In this document: positions 23,701-52,287 of the stretch, in pieces
Position numbering within the stretch: position 1 is the stretch's first letter
Layout: every line of letters begins with the position of its first letter
Source of the DNA: Lottia gigantea
Lineage: Eukaryota; Mollusca; Gastropoda; Lottiidae
Direction: 5' to 3'
Length of the DNA stretch: 64,000 nt
Assembly: GCF_000327385.1 (NCBI RefSeq)
Contig: NW_008708400.1
Span: forward strand, 6,269,715 to 6,333,714
The notes under the pieces: model-generated
Told to the model about the DNA's origin: nothing
The model's database searches: none
Seen by the model: the letters and a program-made list of their open reading frames with translations, nothing else
Program-made: the position numbers and the translations under genes

Positions 23701-26700
23701 TCAATTCTATATTCAGATTTTAATTCTATGATATATATCATCAATTTCCTTTTATATTTCAATCCAATATCACAGATGGAAGATTTCGACCAAAAATATC
23801 AAAAAATATAAAATAGTTTAAATTTAATTTTAAACTAAATTTGTACGATGAGTTCTGGGTTTGGGACAATATACTTTCTTTCAAGACTATCACAAGGTAT
23901 GTCATAACAAGTTCTTGAAGATGAGCAGTAGGGCAGTCAGAGCATTTCAAGTTTGTTTGTTATTTTAGTAGTAATAGTAAATATGTACTGATAATATCGA
24001 AGAAGACAGGATCTCAAGTTTTTATCCTTGTAAAAAAAACAATTTTTTTTAATGCTTTCTCTGAAAGAGTGACATTAATTTTGTCCATTACATGTCATAG
24101 GTTTTCATGAAAGAAGACCATCAGTAACATGTCTACCTGTCATTCAGAATGCCAAATAGATCTGTTATTATTGGAGTGGTATAGGCAAATTAAATGATTT
24201 CCTTAGAATTTGGCTGTATAAGTGTTTACTTGCAATTGAAATTGTTAAAGCTAATCCTCATTGAAGCTAGGGTACAGGCAATATATTTGACTGGATAATA
24301 GAGCTGAGAGGGTTAATCTGCCATGATAGATATCCTATGCTGATCGACAAATAAAAACTTTAAATTCCTCATGACCTTAAACAAGTCTGGTAATGATATA
24401 TTATTGTCTGTTAACCTACCATTTATCACTCTGACAACTTAAACCATAATCATAACCTTCATACAAACGCAAAATATTAATTTATTTAGTCTGCAAATCT
24501 TGGGACAGGTCAAATGACATCCAATCATAAGCCATTTAAATGCTTGTAGACATACATGTCAATTTGATATCTGTCATAAAAACTTCATTGGCTCAAATAG
24601 CATTAATGGCAGTTTAACTAGTCATGAATTTTTAAATTGTCAGAGCTATACAAGTCTGAAAGAATATCAAATGGAAATGGAAGCTATAAGTCAGTGTACC
24701 TTATACAGATACATACACCAAAAAAACCTCTTTACAATCCCTTTAATATGATAGATACAATGAGATACAATGATACTCTGCAAGGATAACAATTCTGTTT
24801 TTTGTCTTTTGTCAAATCTCTTGATTGAAACTGATCTTTCTCATTGAATTGCAAGGGCTGAATCCTGTATAATCCAATAACATCAATGAAATAATACAGA
24901 TATTAATACTGACAGATATTTCCGGTTCTAATAAAACTAATGCCTATGTAAATAGAAGACAATAGGAAATGGAACGTGATATAAATTAAGCTCTGTATAT
25001 CAAACCTGTACTTGCATTAATATCTACAGACAAATGGTAAACACAAATATCAATATCAATCCAAACAAACCTGTTTACAAATTTTCTAATTTTTTTTACA
25101 AAATAAATTGACTGAGACGTTACCTGGATTATATTAATTAAAGGAAAATACTTCATCAAAGTAAAAAAATACAGACTCAACTATTAGGGGGAGGGGTCCT
25201 ATTTCATCAACAATCAAATTCAAAGTCAAGGGTATTAACTCATTTGAGTAGATCATATCAATTTATAATGTTGCCATGTGGGCATATAGAAATTGTTATT
25301 CAGAAGGTTTAAGGTGATGAATGTATAAAATTAGTGAAGATGAAAATGATTGGAATATAAAATAGGAACCTTAACCTTCTAATACAATCAAATTCTAAAT
25401 TAACTTTCAGAACAATAAAATAAGAGTTACTTAAAGATATATAATAAAAACTTCACCTATCTGTGTCACTTCCTAAAATGATGGGTTTGATTCTAAATGA
25501 CTTACAACTAACATCACTAAATTTCATTAGCCATTTCAAATCTAGTTAAATTTCAAAATTTGCCATACTACCCCAAAAAACGTTTGACCATGTTATGCAA
25601 ATGAAGATGAAAGTGGAACTGTCAAAAGTGTCTATGTTTCTTCAAATCAAATTTAAAAGACAAAAAAAAATCTGGAACTGATCATGGACTGAATGACAAT
25701 TGTCTGGTGAAGTGGCTACATTTACAGTTCCCAGCAACTGATTTTAATAAACTTGATTTTAAATTCTGATCATCTGAACTGTCAATTACTATAATCAATT
25801 CTGAATAAAGTTTTTGCCTAACTCGCTAGGCTATGAGAGCTGATATACAAGCAATACCACTCAGTGTAAAAATTAACTAATCAGGTTTTTGGTAGCAACT
25901 TTTATTATTTCAAATTAGATCATAACCTGCACACACAATTTTCTTCCCGTCTCTTCTATGATCAAACCTGATTTCATGGTTTATAAAAAGAACCTGCAGT
26001 GGTGGGATGGAAACAACGCTTCCTTGAGCACATTTTCTTTCAACTCACTGTCAACAGTACAAACTGGTGCCCGATATGCAACACACAGAGGGAGATCAAT
26101 TTTATGATATCAGTGATCAACCTCAAGGGATACATGCTGAAACTGACTTGTAACCCTTGTGAATTTAAAATAAAACATGAAAAAAACTAATTAGAAGTTG
26201 TTTATCTGTAAAATGATCATACATGTATATATCTATATCAAGTTTCAGTACATATTATCAGCTTAAATTGGATATATGATCTAGTGGAACTGGATTAATC
26301 AAAAATATCATCAATAACAGGAAAATGACCACCTTTATTAAGCTTATGTTTTAAAAGAGTATGGCCTTCAAAATATTTGCCAGAAGATTTCAATTTCAGA
26401 TTTTACTATCAGAATTAAAATCAAATGTCCTGTTTTAATGCATTGAAGAAAAGTATTTTGTGAAAGTTCTGACTGTTACTTTGTTAGGTTATTACTAACA
26501 TTCTTGTGACAGATATTACTGATACATCAGTAATAACTGTCCATAAACATGTTTACACAGAATATCAACCAGTTCTTACAAATACAAATACCATAATGAT
26601 TTAAAGAAGGGATCAAGAAAGAGGGGAAGTAACCCACAGGAAATAATCAAAGCCTAATATTTAGAGCTGTATTCTAATCAGATTGACAAACTAATTATTA

Positions 26701-29239
26701 ATTATCTAACAATGAAAAGTTCTCGTCAACAAGTCCATTATCCTGTTCTGATTTAGCCTCACTGATATATACTAATGCTATAATATCATCAATAAATAGA
26801 GGCGTGTGGGACATCATATAGAATTGATATATAAATTGATAACAGTATTAATGAGCAGCTTATCGGTACTCAATATACCAAACAGGTTTAGTGGTCATCA
26901 TTATGACCTATCAGGTAGCTTATTAGCTATTATAAAGGTCTCCTGATAGTCAGATATACATCTGTTCCCATGGGCTGTAAGCTTATATCTGAAGATAGCT
27001 AAGCGCTTCAATGACATGGATTAATTCTGATTCATCAGAGGAATAAAGAGATCTGCATCAACATTATGTCATCATCATTACATCATTTATCAATGTAAAT
27101 TATAAATCACTCTGCAATAGAATTATATATGTTAGTGCATGATCATGTGATATTTGAAGAAATGTTATCCCAATGGAAGGAAGATTTTGTTGTATGAAAT
27201 ATGAATATATGACATTCAATAATATAGTCTTTATTCCATCAGACAAGTCATAAACAACCATTAACGATATAGTTTATTTTAGAACCAGTATTATTCTTAG
27301 TTCATCTGTACCAGAACAAGTAAAATCAACATCAAATGAAGCTTATACCAGACACATCATGATATCTTAAATTACATTACATTTTATTTTTAGGATAATA
27401 ATGTTAGTACAATAAAACTGGACAATTGAAAAATGTGACCTTGAATGAAAAAGTCATTATTTAGTTCTACAGTTGGTTGACATATCAGTTTATTATGTGT
27501 TCAAAATCTGTTCGTAATCTGGAAATGAGCTTAACTTCAGATATCTGTACACTTTTTGGAATTAACATTTAACATCATATTCCATTATGTTTCAACACAA
27601 AAGCATTTATGTACTTTATACTTTCCCTGCTTCTACGCATTTATTGAATTATCTGAAAGGTAGTTTGAGCCATTGACATCAAGATAGTGGACCTAAGGTG
27701 ATGAAAGCCTACATTTCAATAGAACAAGATGTCAAACCAACTAGATGTTGTACTTGAATTTTGAAAATCTTCTAGTCAGTTTAGAAACAAAACAACTTTG
27801 GTCGTAATTTTGACCATTGTAGTAGAGGCAGGTTTCACATGCGACACAAAGAAGACCATGCTAACTCTTTACGAAAAACCTGATGGTACTTTTCTTTGAT
27901 AGGAGTCCACTACTATACTACCTTTGGTCCCAATAGTGTGATTCTTTGGATGGGATTTTTGATTTACAGAATTGTCTTGCTTGTATGGATTTTTTTTTTA
28001 TCATTCAACAACTCGCAACAGTTTCTGTTTAGCTGAATCAGCTTTGGAATGGATGCTCATATCTTCTTGTTTGGCAGCTCATCATATCTGAAGAATCTAT
28101 CTTGTCGAGTAATTGTGAAAAAGATATCATGAAATCTTTTCATTGTGATGAACAGAATTGTCTTGCTTGTACAGATATTTTTCTTTTTTGGATAAGGCTT
28201 AACTTGACATAGCAGCAGATGTACCTGTGTCGTGGGTCTATATTATATAATCGTATGGCAGTACAGACCTAGTGATGAAAACAAACCTATTTCTATATTT
28301 AGTCCAGGACTGTTTCTTTGACTTTTCTTCAGGTTACTTCAGACATTACCAATGTTCAGCTAAATGATATTTGCTTGAACGATTTACACATTCACAGGAT
28401 ATCCTTTTGTAAAGTTTTTAAGGAATTTAAAGGTCATGTGCTCAATTTCCTAGAAATTAGAAAAACCATGACAAATCCCCCAAAAACTGCTACTACTGAA
28501 AAATATAAATCGCTTTCACTAATAGCATGATAAGATTCAAAATTGCTTTGGGAATTCTAAGTAATAATCTTTCAAGATAAAATGCCAAAAATCAATCTAA
28601 ACTTCCAACTTATGATATCTTTGGAATGAGAACTATAAGTTGGATTTCAATTCTGCTGATTGATACAGATTACTAAAAGCTCTATTAGGTGGTAAAGCAC
28701 TTTAAACATCAAAGTTTCCTTCTTGAGAACCTTCTTAAAGAATCTTTAAAACCCCCTCATCTATTATTTCACAGAATACAAAATATCAGTGAAGGATAAA
28801 CCTCACCAAAAGTGTTGAATTGTCCTCATACTCTCTCAAAGTGTCAATTTATTCTCCTAATTATCAATGAAATGATTAACAAAAATACTTGAAAAGCTCA
28901 GACTGTCTTTGAGCTCTAAAGACCACTAGTAGACTAATGATAAACTAAGACACATATCATTTTAATTACAGAAAATATATTTTGTATTCAATGAACTAGC
29001 TTTTTTTATTTAGGCCTAAAAATCATGAAAAGAAGATCAAAAGTCCCATTACTTTGAACCTGTTTGCACATGTTCTTTTCTTGTTAGTATTTTCTAGTTG
29101 AAATGATGAAGCAGACCTAAGAAATAAAAGGCGTAGGTGATGTTAATTAGCAGAGATTCAAAGCTTAAAGACTTTGATTGCCCAGATTGTAAAGGATTTA
29201 AAACAGTTTGTATGGGGATAAGTTCATTCTACTCCTTGA
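20761..29239. other. Long gene-poor stretch
   Basis: About 8.5 kb without a recognised coding exon on either strand. Visible items are an end of fold-back family A at about 24680-24746 ('ctttacaatccctttaa') and a block near 27970-28180 in which 'cagaattgtcttgcttgta' occurs twice. Open frames of 60-86 codons here (for example 21532-21765, 25999-26190, 28318-28530) have no splice support. If USP32 continues to the left, this is intron. Confidence 0.45.
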
Positions 29240-30545
29240 TATACAGATCTACTTAATACAGGTTGTTCCCTTCATGTAAGTACAGACCTACTCAATAGAG
29301 GTTGTTCCCTTCATGTAAGTTCAGACTCAATAGAGGTTGTTCCCTTCATGTAAGTACAGACCTACTCAATAGAGGTTGTTACCCTAATTAAGTACAGACC
29401 TACTCAATAGAGGTTTTTACCTTATTCAAGTACAGACCTACTCAATAGAGGTTGTTACCTTATTTAAGTACAGACCTACTTAATAGAGGTTTTAACCTTA
29501 TTCAAGTACAGACCTACTCAATAGAGGTTTTTACCTTATTCAAGTACAGACCTACTCAAAAGAGGTTTTACCTTATTCAAGTACAGACCTACTCAATAGA
29601 GGTTTTACCTTATTTAAGTACAGACCTACTCAATAGAGGTTTTTACCTTATTCAAGTACAGACCTACTCAATAGAGGTTTTTACCTTATTCAAGTACAGA
29701 CCTACTCAATAGATGTTTTTACCTTATTTAAGTACAGACCTATTCAATAGATGTTTTTACCTTATTTAAGTACAGACCTACTCAATAGAGATTTTACCTT
29801 ATTTAAGTACAGACCTACTCAATAGAGGTTTTTACCTTATTCAAGTACAGATCTACTCAAAAGAGGTTTTACCTTATTCAAGTACAGGCCTACTCAATAG
29901 AGGTTTTACCTTATTTAAGTACAGACCTACTCAATAGAGGTTTTTACCTTATTCAAGTACAGACCTACTCAATAGAGGTTTTTACCATATTCAAGTACAG
30001 ACCTACTCAATAGATGTTTTTACCTTATTTAAGTACAGACCTATTCAATAGAGGTTTTACCTTATTTAAGTACAGACCTACTCAATAGAGATTTTACCTT
30101 ATTTAAGTACAGACCTACTCAATAGAGGTTTTTACCTTATTTAAGTACAGACCTATTCAATAGATGTTTTTACCTTATTCAAATACAGACCTACTGAATA
30201 GAGGTTTTTACCTTATTCAAATACAGACCTACTCAATAGAGGTTTTTACCTTATTCAAATACAGACCTACTCAATAGAGGTTGTTACCCTAATTAAGTAC
30301 AGACCTACTCAATAGAGGTTTTTACCTTATTCAAGTACAGACCTACTCAATAGATGTTGTTACCTTATTTAAGTACAGACCTACTCAATAGAGGTTTTAC
30401 CTTATTCAAGTACAGACCTACTCAATAGAGGTTGTTACCCTAATTAAGTACAGTCCTTCTCAATAGAGGTTTTTTATCCTAATTAAGTACAGACCTTCTC
30501 AAAAGAGGTTTTCCCTTCTTGCAAGTTCGGGTCTATTTGATAGAG
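29240..30545. repeat. 37-38-bp minisatellite, about 33 copies
   Basis: The unit is 'agtacagacctactcaatag' followed by 'aggtttttaccttattca', with 36-38-bp length variants caused by the T-run. Copies at both ends are more diverged ('ccttcatgtaagt' on the left, 'cccttcttgcaagt' on the right), as expected for an array homogenised from its centre. Longer blocks near 29480-29720 and 29830-30000 share variants, showing multi-unit duplication. Confidence 0.93.
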
Positions 30546-30932
30546 GTTGTTTCCTTATTAATACAGACCACCTTAATAGAAGTAGTTTCCCTTCTTGAAG
30601 GAAACCAAATTACACAAGCAGTCCTTGTATCACAAGGGGCAACCAAGTATGTTCAATTTTACTCAGTATTAAACATGATAAAATGAATTCCGGTTTCTAA
30701 AAGCAATTGTTTGTTAGAAACATCACTAATGCCTGATAACTAATATAGATTGTGTGAGTGGAATATTATCTAATGACACGTAATGGAAAGATTAGTTATC
30801 TCTGTATTAGGGACATTAATTTACTAATCTAGCCCTAACTCAGAGTTACTATTAGTGTATGTAGTCAACAAGTTTATTTTATTTTGATTTATTCAACCTC
30901 TAAAGTCAAACCTTTATATTGTATACCTGATT
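30546..30932. other. Intergenic, nothing recognised
   Basis: AT-rich sequence between the 37-38-bp array and a fold-back element; no coding or repeat structure noted. Confidence 0.5.
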
Positions 30933-31174
30933 CTTCACTATGTCAAGCTATTACAAACTGTGTCTAATACCATGACATCATTATGCACTTATCTTGTATT
31001 ACGCTATTGATTGGATTGTATGCTAGTGACTACAGCAAATTAGAGTCCTTGACAGATAGACTGTAACCATTACGGCTTACACTCATGACATCTGATAAGT
31101 GACAAGTGAAAAATAACTTGATACAAGAAGGAAAGTTCCTCATGATGTCAAGGTCTTGGTTTGAAATTGTGAAG
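30933..31174. mobile_element. Fold-back MITE (family B), decayed copy
   Basis: The left end CTTCACTATGTCAAGCTATT matches the left end at 59423, and the right end finishes in ATTGTGAAG. Internal blocks 'gattggattgtatgct', 'gacagatagactgtaa' and 'cttgatacaagaagg' keep the family order. The right arm is shortened. Confidence 0.7.
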
Positions 31175-31299
31175 ATGGTACACCTGATACCTAGACTCTT
31201 CGTGTTATAGTGGACAAATACATCAAAATCAAATTAATAATTACTATAAGCTAGTGAAAGAAAGAAACAACAGTATTTTACAAGGATAACTAATAATTA

Positions 31300-31500
31300 A
31301 GGATTCTTTCTACCAGCTGGCCTTGGCCAAACCACTTGGCATTGATCTTTCCCGGCTTATCCATACCCATTTACAGTTGTGTCAACTGGAATAATGAGTG
31401 AAGCGAAGGTCATCTGACTTTCACATATCGAACCCCACAGCCATCATTTGTTTAAATGACGTTGTGTAAAGAAATGTGCAACGCTCTAACCAACTTTGCT
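31300..31500 (-). mobile_element. tRNA-derived SINE (family S2)
   Basis: Read on the minus strand, the head has an A box (TTGGTTAGAGCG near 31480-31492) and a B box (GGGTTCGATATG near 31427-31437), followed by a body with 'ggtttggccaaggccagctg'. The body matches 7705-7810 and 38285-38555. Confidence 0.72.
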
Positions 31501-31765
31501 ATAAAACCTAACTAAGAACCCTTAGTAAAGAAATAATTTAGGTGACAATATGCCTCAAGGTAATATAGCCTAGATTGAATTTATATGGAATTAGTTTTAA
31601 TCTATTTCTGGTAAATATGGATGAAATATGTTACAATGACCACAAAAAAATCTCTAGGTGATTAGAAACCATACCAGAACAGATATATCTAATATATTTT
31701 ATCAGCCTTGAATGACAACCATAACTTCAAATAAAAAGAAATCACACAATGTTCACAACTGACAA

Positions 31766-32092
31766 TTAAAGGGATTCTACAGAGGTTTTCAAAATTTTTT
31801 TATGTGTCAGGGCCACTGATAGCATCAGTTTGCACCATTTCCACTTGCAATCAGATGACTGTGTTGCCTGCTACTCCACTAAAACTAAATCTAAGTGTTT
31901 GATATTATCACTAATTGCAAAGGGCGTTATGTGATAATGATAAAGATTAGTGACATCATCAAATACCTAGTTTTAGTGGAATGACAGGAATCACAAACGT
32001 CTAATTGAAAATTACAATGGTGCAGATTAATGAGCATATCAGTGTCCCCAATTGACACAAACAAATTTAGAAAACTCCTTACAATCCCTTAA
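31766..32092. mobile_element. Fold-back MITE (family A) bounded by TTAA, 327 bp
   Basis: Two inverted arms of about 150 bp each start TTAAAGGGATT and TTAAGGGATT, then share blocks including 'gttttc', 'cactgata', 'tgcaccatt' and 'ccactaaaact'. The arms meet around 'gcaaagggcgttatgtgata'. TTAA at both edges suggests a TTAA target-site duplication as in piggyBac-type transposition. It has no coding sequence. Single-arm relics lie at 36612-36748, 37351-37440 and 24680-24746. Confidence 0.85.
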
Positions 32093-35000
32093 ATGTTCTA
32101 TACTTGGCCATTCGATTGCACTTTTGAAATGATTGGCATAAAGTACTTTGAATTTGAAAATTCTCTCATATAGCTGTTTAAATTATCAAACTAAACCAAC
32201 CAATACGACCCTTGCAGCTCAACCAAACTTTTCTTTTCCTAAATAAAGGATGTAATGAGAAAATTTAACAGGTATAAATACTCCTCCCTGATCAATACCT
32301 TTTAATAAATAATTATAGGTCAAACAGGGACTTCACTATAGAACAACGTAGATATTATTAAAACATCAATAGAACCATTTTATGAAAATAAGTTAAAAAT
32401 CACATAATATATCTAATACTGAAAACTTAGGTTTCTGGAATGAAGAAATTGCAAAGTTTTAATCCGTTTAGAAACATAATGCCCTAAAAGCTTTAATATA
32501 TCTTTCTTTAAGATAAAAGAATTCATTTCCATAAAAGGAATGTGTTTCCTGCTTTTAAGAATTCAGTTTTATTTCATCATAGGAAACAATAAAAATAGCC
32601 AACATAAATGGCTGAAATTTTTCATCATACTTACTACCACCAATAAGGTGTAGCGATATAAACTAATTCTGGCTATAGGAGATGATGGCCATGATGTCAT
32701 AGAGGTGGGTTGTATATCACATAATACACAACTTTAACAGTTGTAAGAGTGGTTTCGTCCTAGTCATGTCTTGCATGTGTTCCATTTATAGCATATCATC
32801 ACTAAGCTGATTTCTCCTATTGCTTAAGCAGAGTAAAGTATAAGTCTTTCCATTTAATACTTTGAAAACAAAAATCAATGATGTAAGCTTACCGATACTA
32901 CAAGAAAACCATATCTTTTAACACCCCTATTCTAATTTCAATAGTTCCAATTTCTTTTTTGGGAGACAAAAATGTCTACATTTGAAGCATTTAATGGAAG
33001 AAATTCAAAAAGAGATTCTATTCTATTATTACCTTATTAGAGTACAGAGGATATTTCACACTGAAAATACTTCACAAGGATTTCACAGGCAGCATGCAGA
33101 GTAAGACTGGAAACTCCAAACAAATTGACAAAAGTGACAGAACTGTACACATCAAGATCCAAAACTAATCTGTCCAACAGGGAACACAAGTTACTAAAAC
33201 TAAGATCAAGTTTGGCTATTCCCAAGAAGAGCAGAAAAGTGCTCACCCTAAGAATTAAGCCAATTAACAAGCCAAACTGTTATATAAAAAGATGTAATTA
33301 GTGTTGAACTGTGTTAGTAATAATAAGAATAGTGAATACTAATCAGTTTATAATTCTGTATAATTTGAACTTTTAAGTTATAAAGCTCATCTCAAATCTA
33401 AAATTAACTAGCTTATGCAACACCACTTATTATAAAAGTAATCAAATGATATAATATGAGCACATCTTTGAATATTTTTCTTTAAGCAAACTGCACAACT
33501 GACCTATTTAATATTTAGAACCATATAACACACAAACGCACAAGTTATTTCTGAATTTGTGAATGCTTACTACCAATAAAGGACATGTTTGAATTGTTAT
33601 AGAGATGATAAAATAGGTATAAACAATTATAGTAGTCAATACTAATATAGGATAGTATAATAAACTGCACAAGTAACACCAATTAAATTACATCAAACAT
33701 CAAAGTATCCAAAGTGATTTGTACCAAGGTGTTTTATCTTTGCTGTAAAATATTTCGGAAATAATGAAACAAACAGGATACAGAATAAGACCTGGCATAT
33801 TCTATCATTAATATATTACACAAACAATAAAATCTAATAAAACAAAATTTATGATGTTATGATAAAATGATCAATTAGACTTCAAAGACATGATGATAAA
33901 TCTTCTATAAAAATTAATATTGTTTTTGTCAATCATTTCACAAGCAAGGAATATGATCAATTACTCCCACAAATAAAATGAATTTTTTGCTTCTCTAGTG
34001 CAGGCTAATGAAACTGGCAATATTTTAAAATTTAAACAAGTTTTGCTTGGACTGTGGCATATGCCTTCTCTTTTAATTCATTAAAGTAATATTTGTCTCT
34101 TAGCAGTGTGCAATGATAGAATATTTGCCATGGCAGTGGCATAACCCTACTATTTTAATTAATAACAGTAATTATTATCTATATAAGTTAATTGTGTCCA
34201 GTTATCAATGTTTAAACATCAATTCTACAGTCATAAACTTCTTGTTGTTTTTAGATTTAACAAATTATTTCATTTATTTACTGAAAATCATTTTGTACTC
34301 TGGTATCCGCTTATATTAACAGGAAGTGTGCAATGACAAAAAAATTGCCAGGACAGTGGCATAAGCCTACTCTATTTTAGTAATTGTTATCTGTATAATT
34401 ATGTCCAGTTATTTAATGTATTAAACAATATTTACAATTCTACTATCACTCCCTTCTATAAACCAGTCGTTCATTTAAAAAAAATAAAGCCATCATAAAA
34501 GTCATAAACTTCATCATTATTTAGTTAGTCACATGATCAATTTTGATTACACTCCAATAATGCTTTGATAAAAAAAATTTTGTCGTTTTCTCATTTCACA
34601 AATATCTCTTTTCATTAAAAATCATCTGTGATGATTAAAAACTAAATTGTTAATCCAAAATAATGTAGCAATAATTGATAGTAAACTGATGGTAATAGTT
34701 TTAGTTTTTCAGATTAAATAATAATAACTATCAATATATAAATAGTTTTGGTAGTGTCTTGATCAGATAAAACAATGAAAAGGAGAAAATGATTCAAATG
34801 AAGTACAACCCCAGAGACTTGAAGACAATGAATTATATTAATGATATGATTTTACGTGCTTGCTGACACACGAGAGAGAGAGATGAAATCAACTCTGTGA
34901 TATCCTGTGTATACAAATTAAAACAAAGTACAGATTATAACATATAAAGTGGTTATTGTCATTGCAAAATTGTGACATTCTGTTTTTGAACAATTGTTTC

Positions 35001-35099
35001 AATTCAATAATTTTTAAATTAAATTTTATTATATCTGTCTTGCACAATTGTCCCACTGTTGATATTTACAATAATAGAATGTTGTATTTCATTTAATGT
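32093..35099. other. Gene-poor stretch with SINE tail fragments
   Basis: No exon recognised. Three fragments resembling the S1 SINE tail in minus orientation lie near 33995-34075, 34105-34165 and 34320-34380 ('gccatggcagtggcataa', 'gccaggacagtggcataa'). A 77-codon minus-strand frame at 33037-33270 is Leu-rich, starts without ATG and has no family resemblance. Confidence 0.45.
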
Positions 35100-35600
35100 T
35101 AAAAAAAAACACATTGTTATGACTGTGTTGTACAGTATTGGTGTTCATTGTTGTGTTTTTGTATAATTGATTTTATTTAAAGACATTGGTATGTGTTGTG
35201 TTGTATTAAAGTTAATTTTTTGTGTGTTTTATAACCAATATCATATCTTATTTCAAGAGACATTGGTATGTGTTGTGTTGTATTAATGTTAATTTTTTGT
35301 GTGTTTTATAACCAATATCATATCGTATTTCAAGAGACATTGGTATGTGTTGTGTTATATTAATGTAAATTGTTTTGTGTTTTATAACAATTGATGTTAT
35401 ATTTTGTAGCAGTAGATGTTTTGTGTTGTGTTATACTAATGTAAATATTGTTGTGTTATATAACTAATATCATATTATGTATCAATAGATAATGTTTTGT
35501 GTTGTGTTATATTAATGTAAATAGTGTTGTGTTTTATAACCAATATCATATTATGTATCAATAGTTTATGTTATGTGTTGCATTAATGGTATTGTGTTGT
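35100..35600. repeat. Degenerate 77-bp satellite, GT-rich
   Basis: A unit of about 77 bp containing 'gacattggtatgtgttgtgt' and 'tttataaccaatatcatat' occurs about three times with high identity (near 35180, 35257 and 35335), and then with increasing divergence to about 35600. Confidence 0.8.
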
Positions 35601-35675
35601 ATGATTTTTCATGTTACATTTTGTATTTTTAAAAAAATGGCGTTGTGTGTTGTTTCATATCACAATATGTTTGGT

Positions 35676-35748
35676 CTGTGTTGTGTTGTGTTGTGTTGTG
35701 TTGTGTTGTGTTGTGTTGTGTTGTGTTGTGTTGAGTTGTGTTGAGTTG
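35676..35748. repeat. (TTGTG)n microsatellite
   Basis: About 14 units of the pentamer TTGTG, the last ones changing to TTGAG. It lies 70 bp past the last recognised USP32 exon and within its intron if the gene continues. Confidence 0.95.
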
Positions 35749-35818
35749 CATTGCATCAAAATATGACTTGTGTATGTGTATGTGTAATATTGTATTGTAT
35801 GAAAATGAAACAACCTAC

Positions 35819-51958
<16,140 letters not shown>

Positions 51959-52032
51959 TTTATTTACATCCGATTTATAACTACTCTAATAACGACATTT
52001 TTACACGAACACTATCCGTCAGCTTCTCTTTT

Positions 52033-52045
52033 CGTCGCCATATTT
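52033..52045 (-). promoter_or_regulatory. YY1-like site (ATGGCG core)
   Basis: On the minus strand the sequence is AAATATGGCGACG, close to the YY1 consensus AANATGGCGGC. It lies 75-87 bp upstream of the USP32 ATG, the position where such sites set transcription starts in other animals. Confidence 0.5.
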
Positions 52046-52068
52046 AATCACGCGATCTGGGGGTGAGA

Positions 52069-52078
52069 TCTCGCGAGA
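52069..52078. promoter_or_regulatory. TCTCGCGAGA palindromic promoter element
   Basis: An exact ten-base match, symmetric and therefore orientation-free, which fits the divergent arrangement. In mammals this motif is enriched in bidirectional TATA-less promoters; the binding protein in this organism is unknown. Confidence 0.7.
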
Positions 52079-52287
52079 ATTGATATATCTTATGCATTTT
52101 TATCAAAACACAGAGGAAGAGAAAGATAATTCATCAAAGTCACAGCTTTTTCAATTTTTTGTATATAATTTCGCAAAGCTGAATGACTGACAACCTTCTA
52201 TAGAAAGTTTACAAGAATCTGTTACTGGAGGATTGGGCTTAGAGACTTTCATTTTCTAAATCAAAGATTTTCTTGTCGACGGAAATC

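Larger units (their letters stand above)
51959..52287. promoter_or_regulatory. Bidirectional promoter, USP32 / DMTF1 homologue
   Basis: Only 329 bp separate the two divergent start codons. The region is locally richer in CG dinucleotides than its surroundings (cgtcgcc, cacgcgat, tctcgcgaga). It contains a perfect TCTCGCGAGA palindrome at 52069-52078, an element known from vertebrate housekeeping and divergent promoters, and a YY1-like site on the minus strand (AAATATGGCGACG, 52033-52045). No TATA box is evident near either start. Confidence 0.75.

Noticed and set aside
29452-29712. 86-codon open frame in the 37-38-bp array
   Set aside because: It starts without ATG and merely reads repeat units in whatever frame lacks stops.
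33037-33270. Leu-rich minus-strand open frame as a further USP32 exon
   Set aside because: No similarity to the part of USP32 that should follow exon 23, and the possible splice-bounded segment inside it is only 28 nt.
52273-52287. Five extra N-terminal codons for the DMTF1 homologue starting at TTG
   Set aside because: An ATG follows at 52288 in the same frame, and animal nuclear genes rarely start at TTG.
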